A DNA stretch of 64,000 nucleotides, from positions 6,026,501 through 6,090,500 of the forward strand of contig NC_085130.1 of the NCBI RefSeq assembly GCF_030269925.1, given 5' to 3'. Made by a program: the position numbers and the translations under genes. This document shows, one piece after another, positions 59,501-64,000 of the stretch. The notes below the pieces were generated by a model. That model saw nothing but the letters and a program-made list of their open reading frames with translations. It was not told the DNA's origin and made no database searches. Source of the stretch: Bombyx mori (lineage: Eukaryota > Arthropoda > Insecta > Lepidoptera > Bombycidae). Positions within the stretch are counted from its first letter, which is position 1; the number at the start of each line of letters is the position of its first letter.

Positions 59501-60499
59501 TATTGATAAAACTAATTTTTTCATAGAATCCAACCTTGTGCTTCTAATTTCGAGAAATATGAATGTACTTTTAGAGCAGCTAACGGCGTCGATATATAGA
59601 CTAATGTTATCATCGCACTTTCAGGCGGTCGACCCATCAAATTTATGCCGCTACACGTCACCCAGAAGCCGAAACTATCGAAGAGCTTAAGAGCGGAGCT
59701 TCAAAAAAAGCAAACACTCTCACAAACGCAGCCGAGCACCTCACAACCCGCCGCAGTCTTCAAGAAGCCAGCGGACGTAAGGAGGCCACCGCCCGGTCCC
59801 TCCAAACCGAAAAGCTCACCGAAAAAGAAATCGAAAGCTCAGACTAATGTCAATAAGGCGTCACAGAATAATGTCGCTAATGTCAATAAGGCGTCACAGA
59901 GTAATGTCGCTAATGTCAATAAGGCGTCACAGAGTAATGTCGCTAATGTCAATAAGGCGTCACAGAGTAATGTCGCAGCGGCTCGGGTCGCGATATCGCC
60001 TAATGAGACGAAAGCACAACACAACCCTCCACTAGGCACCTCCAACAATACCCTCAAAGCAGACCTGGACTCCAATATTGTTGAGAAAAATCCAACAGTA
60101 GGAGGTCAGGAGGCTCAAGGTGCCGGTAGTAAGACTGAGACGACTCCAATTAGCACTGTACAGCTTGTAGAGGGAACTACAGAAGCGAACAAAGCGCAAA
60201 CTCATCCAAACACTACCGTTGTCGACGGTGAGAGCAAGGTGGTCCCCAACGACATCAGCTGTAAAGTGGAAGAGTCTCCCGTGAAGGTCAGTCCCAGCGC
60301 TGGAGACATAGAGCCTCCGATCAAAACCGAAATCAAAATTGACGACAAAACTCGTCCAAGCGTCACGGCCGAGCAGAACGAACTGGTCGCGACCCGGGAC
60401 AGCGACAAGACTAAACGCGAGAGCGACTGGGACGATTATATGAATATGGAAGACGCCGACGATATCGAGGTCGACGATGACGATCTCGAAGATTACTGA
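47251..60499 (+). CDS. Gene R: two-RRM protein with N/Q heptad repeats, 12 coding exons
   Basis: Exons: 47251-47283, 47361-47567, 48606-48824, 49624-51151, 54248-54319, 54674-54736, 54871-54888, 55569-55681, 56165-56236, 57505-57570, 58526-58748, 59625-60499. They total 3489 nt (1162 aa) and all phases agree. The N-terminal RRM (1-80) matches gene L in sequence and intron position. Residues 190-350 are N/Q-rich heptads. About 400-560 has basic, NLS-like clusters (SGSKKRSRNRPKRPD, KRPRPP). About 550-660 is helical, with a second helical segment in exons 8-11. About 815-880 is a second RRM-like fold (AVRIMGAV, PFYVAHMDS, ICGRPIKFMPL). 946-989 is an 11-residue repeat. The C-terminus is acidic (DDIEVDDDDLEDY). 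A nuclear RNA-binding, condensate-prone protein is inferred. No gene name is recognised. The exon 6 donor GTTCGT is non-consensus. Confidence 0.86.
47570..48600. other. Gene R intron 2
   Basis: AT-rich. A short BMC1-like scrap is at 47640-47690 (cagcccacctaatggtcagt); otherwise no feature is seen. Confidence 0.4.
48826..49620. other. Gene R intron 3
   Basis: No coding pattern and no clear repeat ends. Confidence 0.4.
49624..51151 (+). other. Gene R exon 4: heptad repeats, basic clusters, helical segment
   Basis: This 1528-nt exon begins NPYTGYGTQPQQAQ after TTTCCACAG. It holds about 10 heptads of YQSNxxx type and then 13 of NQYNxPG type, then serine/basic stretches, and finally a helical domain with KRNIVSKYIVSEILK and IMALYRTFFQERHDEQLCEA before the phase-1 donor GTAAGT. 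Confidence 0.8.
49945..50220 (+). repeat. 21-bp tandem repeat coding NQYNxPG heptads
   Basis: About 13 units of aatcagtacaatacgcctgg-type sequence. Variants KPYNTPG and NQHNTTS form a second-order pattern. It is prion-like in composition. Confidence 0.88.
51395..51830 (+). mobile_element. Bm1-type SINE plus trailing repeat segment
   Basis: Has ctcacaggctcaacctgaga, ccaccgagaagatccggcga and, further on, gaacggtgaccggtacagaa, also seen after the SINE at 12.1 kb. It lies in R intron 4. Confidence 0.55.
51840..53560. other. Gene R intron 4 middle, unassigned
   Basis: Contains an imperfect hairpin at about 52687-52727 (agaacagagagaga against tctgtctctgttct) and a GC-richer block at 52830-53090 that may be an old LINE piece. 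No exon was found. Confidence 0.35.
53570..53795 (+). mobile_element. LINE/SINE-like repeat ending in ctatgtagtg
   Basis: Starts ctagcgacccgccctcgctt and includes catcaaaatccgttgcgtag and gacagacagatatagggaca, blocks that are common in lepidopteran RTE-type tails (from memory). Confidence 0.5.
53797..54235 (+). mobile_element. RTE-like LINE tail
   Basis: Starts accggcccgctccggctccg and ends with atcggttcagtagtttcaga, then a cattataatattagtataga tail. It ends about 13 bp before the exon 5 acceptor of gene R. Confidence 0.55.
54380..54615 (+). mobile_element. BMC1-type LINE tail
   Basis: Has gtggacgagctcatagccca, actggagcccatagacatct, ctgccccacccttcaaaccg and cacaagaggtcctgccacca. It lies in R intron 5. 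Confidence 0.7.
54871..54888 (+). other. 18-nt microexon of gene R
   Basis: Flanked by tctttttcag and GTAAGT, phase 1 on both sides, coding a lysine-rich DKKQFK. It can be skipped without a frame change. Confidence 0.65.
55085..55530. mobile_element. Unclassified repeat with inverted AATACGCTTTTAT ends
   Basis: The left end aatacgcttttattagc is inverted near 55505-55530 (taaaagcgtattttgttagc). Internally aaaaagcgtggggtgc and cagcccacgctttttt form a second inverted pair. It ends about 40 bp before R exon 8. Confidence 0.45.
55845..56025 (-). mobile_element. Bm1-type SINE copy, reverse
   Basis: gtttctcgtcttctcagtgg, gcgaagcactgctcttgcta and gcaatagccccttagg blocks. It lies in R intron 8. Confidence 0.65.
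56275..56425 (-). mobile_element. Bm1-type SINE fragment, reverse
   Basis: Has ctgcgaagcacggctcttgc, gagccccgtgagctcaccta and ttaaggttacgctgaaatgg. It lies in R intron 9. Confidence 0.65.
56740..56975 (+). mobile_element. RTE-like LINE tail
   Basis: Starts tactagccgtactcgcccgc and ends in a ggttcagtagttataacgga block plus atatattagtatag. It lies in R intron 9. Confidence 0.5.
56980..57500. other. Gene R intron 9 remainder
   Basis: No repeat ends or exon beyond exon 10 at 57505 are recognised. Confidence 0.35.
58045..58135. mobile_element. Truncated MITE (relative of 62326-62563)
   Basis: One end, atcgacgcttgaaaggcaaa, plus internal sequence, in rearranged order. It lies in R intron 10. Confidence 0.55.
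58165..58515 (-). mobile_element. BMC1-type LINE tail abutting R exon 11
   Basis: In reverse orientation it carries the full set of BMC1 tail blocks. On the plus strand its edge is tctaagcaataaataaaaaa, and only tctctttcag separates it from exon 11 at 58526. Confidence 0.7.
58775..59010. mobile_element. Two BMC1-type fragments head to head
   Basis: The first part (to about 58880) is in reverse orientation, the second forward. They share ccgcacgggtaggtacca and its inverse. A run of 19 C lies at 58824-58842. It starts about 25 bp after the exon 11 donor. Confidence 0.6.
59260..59460 (+). mobile_element. Bm1-type SINE copy
   Basis: Has gtgagctcacggggctctaa, agcaagagccgtgcttcgca and gagaagatccggcgagaaac. 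It lies in R intron 11. Confidence 0.65.
59625..60499 (+). other. Gene R last exon: end of RRM2, repeats, acidic tail
   Basis: Begins at phase 1 after CACTTTCAG, finishing strand 4 of the second RRM (GRPIKFMPL). A lysine/proline-rich stretch, the 33-bp repeat, a threonine/serine-rich stretch and a strongly acidic C-terminus follow. Confidence 0.8.
59846..59977 (+). repeat. 33-bp tandem repeat, four units
   Basis: Each unit codes NVNKASQSNVA. The units are almost identical at DNA level, with one change in unit 1, so the expansion is recent. Confidence 0.92.
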
Positions 60500-61755
60500 T
60501 GAATTAAGGGATAGCTGCGTCGCGATTCGAACCAGTTTGTAAGTTTATATCTAGTTGTTTGTGATTGTGCAGTGTAAGGCGAGCCCGTTGTCGACCACAG
60601 GTGCAAGTTTCAACGTTGTATGAACTTTAAGGCCGTATGTATCGTACGAAGAGTTAACGCATATGATAATGTCAGATGCTCCCCTTGTGTCATTTAGTCC
60701 TAAGAGTCGAATTGCCAGAGCAATTGTAAAATTTTGTCTAAACATGTTACAGTAAACATTTTGTGAATTGATCAATTATTTAATTGCATTTGATCAATTT
60801 ATGTATTATAATTTCAAAATTAATTAAGATTGTTTTATTCTAATGAGTACAGCTACTACAGCTCATGCAATGAGGTGGTATGAGCCATAATGTATAAATT
60901 ACTCATATTTCGCAAGGTTTTGGTTTTTTTGCTGCATTAAAAGTATTTAACTTTTTAATAAAAATAATTGTTTAAATTTACATATGTGCACATTACCCCT
61001 CTCCGTAAGTAATTAGTTGCAGTTTTAACTACCAATTATATGGTATAAAGTTATTACATTATACTAATATAACTGACCGCTGACTAATTTTATACCATTT
61101 CGGTGTTTACTATGTTGTTTGATCAGTTCAAAACATTGAATATCATATCAGAGGGAGTCACTCGAGCAAACTATTTAGGTACATTCTTCATAAATTTCAT
61201 TTCGCAAAGGGATTAAGAATATTTACAACATGTGTTTTAAACACAATATATACAGCACATAATTATAACTTATTTATTGACAAGTTTAAAATACTTTCTT
61301 ACAGCCATAAAATATTCCTTAGAATTATTTACAACATATAATCTCCGTCATCACAGTAACAATCTTGTCTTGGCTCATTTGCTCTCCAGTTGAGAGATTA
61401 CAACCAACAATGTCCAATGCATTGAGTACGCCTTTACTTTCACAACAGTGTTTTAAGTTGATTTAAAAAATAAAAAAAATTCATGATTGACACTGCTTTT
61501 TGTTTTCTTGTTCATGTAAAACTTGTACCTGGAAAAAAATAACTTAAATTTTTAATCTATAACAATGAATACGTTAAACAAAATATCATAAGCCCTCTGC
61601 ATACGGGAGGGAAACCTGCGACAACATGGCGGTATTTTTTTAATACAACAGATACTGGTATGTGCTTAAAGCACTTTTTATATACTACATACCATTTTAC
61701 TTAGCTATAGATGTTATGTTTACCTATCAAACTAATAGCTTTATAATGACTTTGC
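60500..61755. other. Intergenic region between convergent genes R and G3
   Basis: Holds both 3' UTRs. A minus-strand AATAAA at 61278-61273 could end G3. No other gene is seen. Confidence 0.45.
60957..60962 (+). terminator. Poly(A) signal of gene R
   Basis: AATAAA about 460 nt after the stop. An ATTAAA at about 60936 is an alternative. Confidence 0.4.
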
Positions 61756-61761
61756 ATACAT

Positions 61762-64000
61762 TCAACTCCAATCTGTGTAACCTTCTTTCCAAGCCCAATC
61801 GTCTGTCTCCAGTGCATGCGTTGAGTCCCATGTAGTTGCTTGGTCATCATCTGAAACATCACAAATTTGTTTGCTCAATGAATCTCCTGTGCCGTGAAAC
61901 CATTACTGCAATATGACTGTCATGTGACTGTGGCTCAATCAGATTGCTGGGGTCTAATTATTTAAGGTTCGAGATTTGGACCGAGTCATTATCTTCATTA
62001 AAGACATATTATAATATTAAATGTCTGCAACAGATGCGTTACTGATACCCATAACACAAGAGAATATTTAATGAGTCTATAGAAATTACCACTACGTTAC
62101 TTACATTCTATATGGCCTTGTGACTCCTTTCCGGGGTGACCAGAATTTTCTTGACTGGATTCCAGCACGGGTTCGGTCTGAGTAGAACTAATTTGGCTAC
62201 CCTCGTTTTGCTTACGTAAACTGAATTCATTATCTATTGGCTTATTAACTACGTCGACATCTGTGCATTGTTTCTTGTAATTCTCTTCATCTCTTGTACC
62301 TAAAATATATATATATATATATACATATCGACGCTTGAAAGGCAGACGTGACTAAGCGACAATAACTGCTTTGTACATAAATGATAGGCAATAACCATAT
62401 TCGATGCGCAAAAAAATTATATTTCTAGGTCTATTAAAATAATTTCAATTCTACAGCTAGATTTGTTAAAATAGATTTTTTTTCAGGTATTTCAACTTTA
62501 AATTAGTCTACTGTAAAGATCACGCATTGTCGCTTAGTCGCGTTTGCATTTCAAGCGTCGATATGTATATATATAGAGTTAGGTTAGATAATAGCTTGTT
62601 TTACAAAAAATATTATAGAAAGTAATACTCAAGCAGAAATGTGAAACTCACAATAATTTACTGATTTCCCTCCATTGTTAACGCTAAGATGGTGCTTCGA
62701 TGATTCTTGTCTATTTCTTATAAGGTTTTCTAATTCAGTTGAAAGTTTACATTTTTTATTAACAATCATCAATTCCTCATCGCCTTTCCTCTTGCCTGTG
62801 AATCATAACAATTAAGGTGTAAATAAATAGTGACAAATGTTTAATTTCAATTTCAATTCAGTACTATAGATACACATGGATGTGCCGGATCTTCTTGCAA
62901 AGCCGAACATAAAAACTAAACTTCAATACTCAATTCATTTGTTCATATTTCATGAGCCTAAAATTCAACGCAAATAATAATAATAATAATCCTAACGTCC
63001 CTAACGCTCCGGCCGATTGTTGCCCACCTCGTCGGAGTGTGTCCTGCCGTCTTCCCAGGCGTGGCAGTTTTCAATACAGAATAATAATAATAATAAATAT
63101 TTACTAACGATCACGCCACATTAACTGGTCCCGTGCTAAGTTCGTAAAGAACTTATGTTACAAAGGTACCAGATAACGGAAATAAATGTAAGATTTTTAT
63201 TATACACATACACATATATTAGATATACATCCATAACCCTGGAAAAGACATTTTTTTATATTTATCATACAAATATCTTACCTTGGCGGGATTCGAACCA
63301 GCGACCCCCTTGTGTAGTGACCATGTCACTTACCACTACACCAGACAGCCGTTAAACAAATGATTCAATACCATGTGAAAACCGATATATTTTTCAAATA
63401 TAGACAATGCAAGATGGGAAGTTATGTCCTTAGAGTTAGAAGATAGACCTCTGGTGCATTCATAGAGAGCGATGGGACATGAACATGCCAGTATTTGGAT
63501 CCCACAGACAGGTAATATTTTTCTAATGAAACGTGTTAATGTCACATATAACACAGTGTATTAAGAATCAAATTCAGAAAAAGTATGCTTTGCATTGTTA
63601 CCAGTAACAGTAGGAAATTTTTGAGCCAGCTCGGGTAAGTTTCATCTATGGGCAGTCATTGTACTATAGAACTATAAAGCTACGAACACACGTCTCAAGG
63701 ATGACTGCATTTACGTTGCTGTTGTCTATGGGCTCCAGTAATTACTTAACACCAGGCCCTGGGCACATTCACCTAAGCAATAAAATCTTAATAATACTTA
63801 CTCAGTACTTTTCCTCCAGATGTGTCTTGGGATTTTGGTTCTTGCTTTTTATCTTTAGTAGGTGTGTTTGATCTATCCAATGGACTGTGTTGATTTAGAG
63901 ACTGGGGTATGAGATTTGATTTGTCAGATATCAACAGGTCTGGATTTGCTGGCATGTTGGGCTTTATCTCGGTCATGACTTTGGGCTGGCCAATTGGATT
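61762..64000 (-). CDS. Gene G3: 3' part of an unrecognised gene, runs off the window
   Basis: Four exons on the minus strand join in frame: >64000-63802, 62795-62652, 62299-62105 and 61850-61762 (TGA). All internal junctions are phase 1, with donors GTAAGT, GTGAGT and GTAAGT. The product is hydrophilic and low complexity: proline/serine stretches (NPDLLISDKSNLIPQS), a basic patch GKVLSKRKGDEE, then an acidic, tryptophan-rich C-terminus (TDDWAWKEGYTDWS). No domain is recognised; the acidic/Trp end could be a short interaction motif. It is convergent with R, 1.26 kb between stops. Confidence 0.75.
62326..62563. mobile_element. MITE with about 37-bp inverted ends in G3 intron
   Basis: The left end atcgacgcttgaaaggcaga is inverted at the right (gcatttcaagcgtcgat), with the following gtgactaagcgacaat also paired. 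It is inserted in a TA-repeat run. Length is about 238 bp. Confidence 0.75.
63080..63352 (-). mobile_element. tRNA-derived SINE
   Basis: On the minus strand the head has a box A-like TGGTGTAGTGG (63343-63333) and box B GGTTCGAAT (63299-63291). A body with ttccgttatctggtaccttt, acgaacttagcacgggacca and a TAT/ATT repeat tail follows. The 5' and 3' ends of the head do not pair as an acceptor stem, so it is not a tRNA gene. Confidence 0.7.
63715..63785 (-). mobile_element. BMC1-type LINE scrap
   Basis: gtctatgggctccagtaatt and cttaacaccagg, next to the G3 exon donor at 63801. Confidence 0.5.

Noticed and set aside
63283..63352. Possible tRNA gene on the minus strand
   Set aside because: It has A and B box-like motifs, but the ends do not pair as an acceptor stem and the sequence continues into a SINE body.

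Overview
The window is animal, almost certainly lepidopteran, nuclear DNA. It is AT-rich, its genes are split by many introns with GT..AG borders, and its repeats look like silkworm (Bombyx) families: Bm1-type SINEs, BMC1-type LINE tails, a lepidopteran Helitron, Ty3/gypsy elements, Tc1 and hAT elements. Repeat family names are from memory; I could not search a library. Bombyx mori or a close relative is an inference. Three multi-exon host genes are supported by splice-site and phase consistency. Gene L (minus strand, 16806 to 1117, 11 coding exons, 1383 aa) encodes a divergent N-terminal RRM, long low-complexity regions, a helical segment, a PQP pentapeptide repeat and two tandem DUF4780-like domains. 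Gene R (plus strand, 47251 to 60499, 12 coding exons, 1162 aa) starts with the same RRM, split by an intron at the same codon. It then has N/Q-rich heptad repeats, a similar helical segment, a second RRM-like domain and an acidic tail. L and R are diverged paralogues lying head to head. Gene G3 (minus strand, from beyond 64000 to 61762) is an unrecognised gene seen only at its 3' end, convergent with R. The 30 kb between the L and R start codons (16.8-47.2 kb) is almost wholly mobile DNA. It holds two tandem copies of a 4 kb hAT-type element with THAP and hAT-dimerisation relics (17.6-25.9 kb), then a copied piece of an L intron carrying a MITE (26.0-26.3 kb). Next come a 2.8 kb foldback element containing spliced gene fragments (26.4-29.2 kb), a 1.6 kb element with GGGGTAAATTGGGA ends, and a second foldback with a Helitron and LINE tail in its loop (33.3-35.0 kb). 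Last are two related, very young Ty3/gypsy elements: A (35464-40441, minus) and B (41178-46369, plus). A sits inside a 78-codon reading frame. B sits in one copy of a tandemly duplicated segment just upstream of gene R. Introns of L and R carry further SINEs, LINE tails, MITEs and one Tc1 element with a single stop in its transposase. The most interesting item is the L/R pair: conserved RRM gene structure, fast-diverging low-complexity bodies, and in L a fusion to tandem DUF4780-like domains. I do not recognise either gene as a named family, so their role (RNA binding, probably nuclear) is inferred from domains only.
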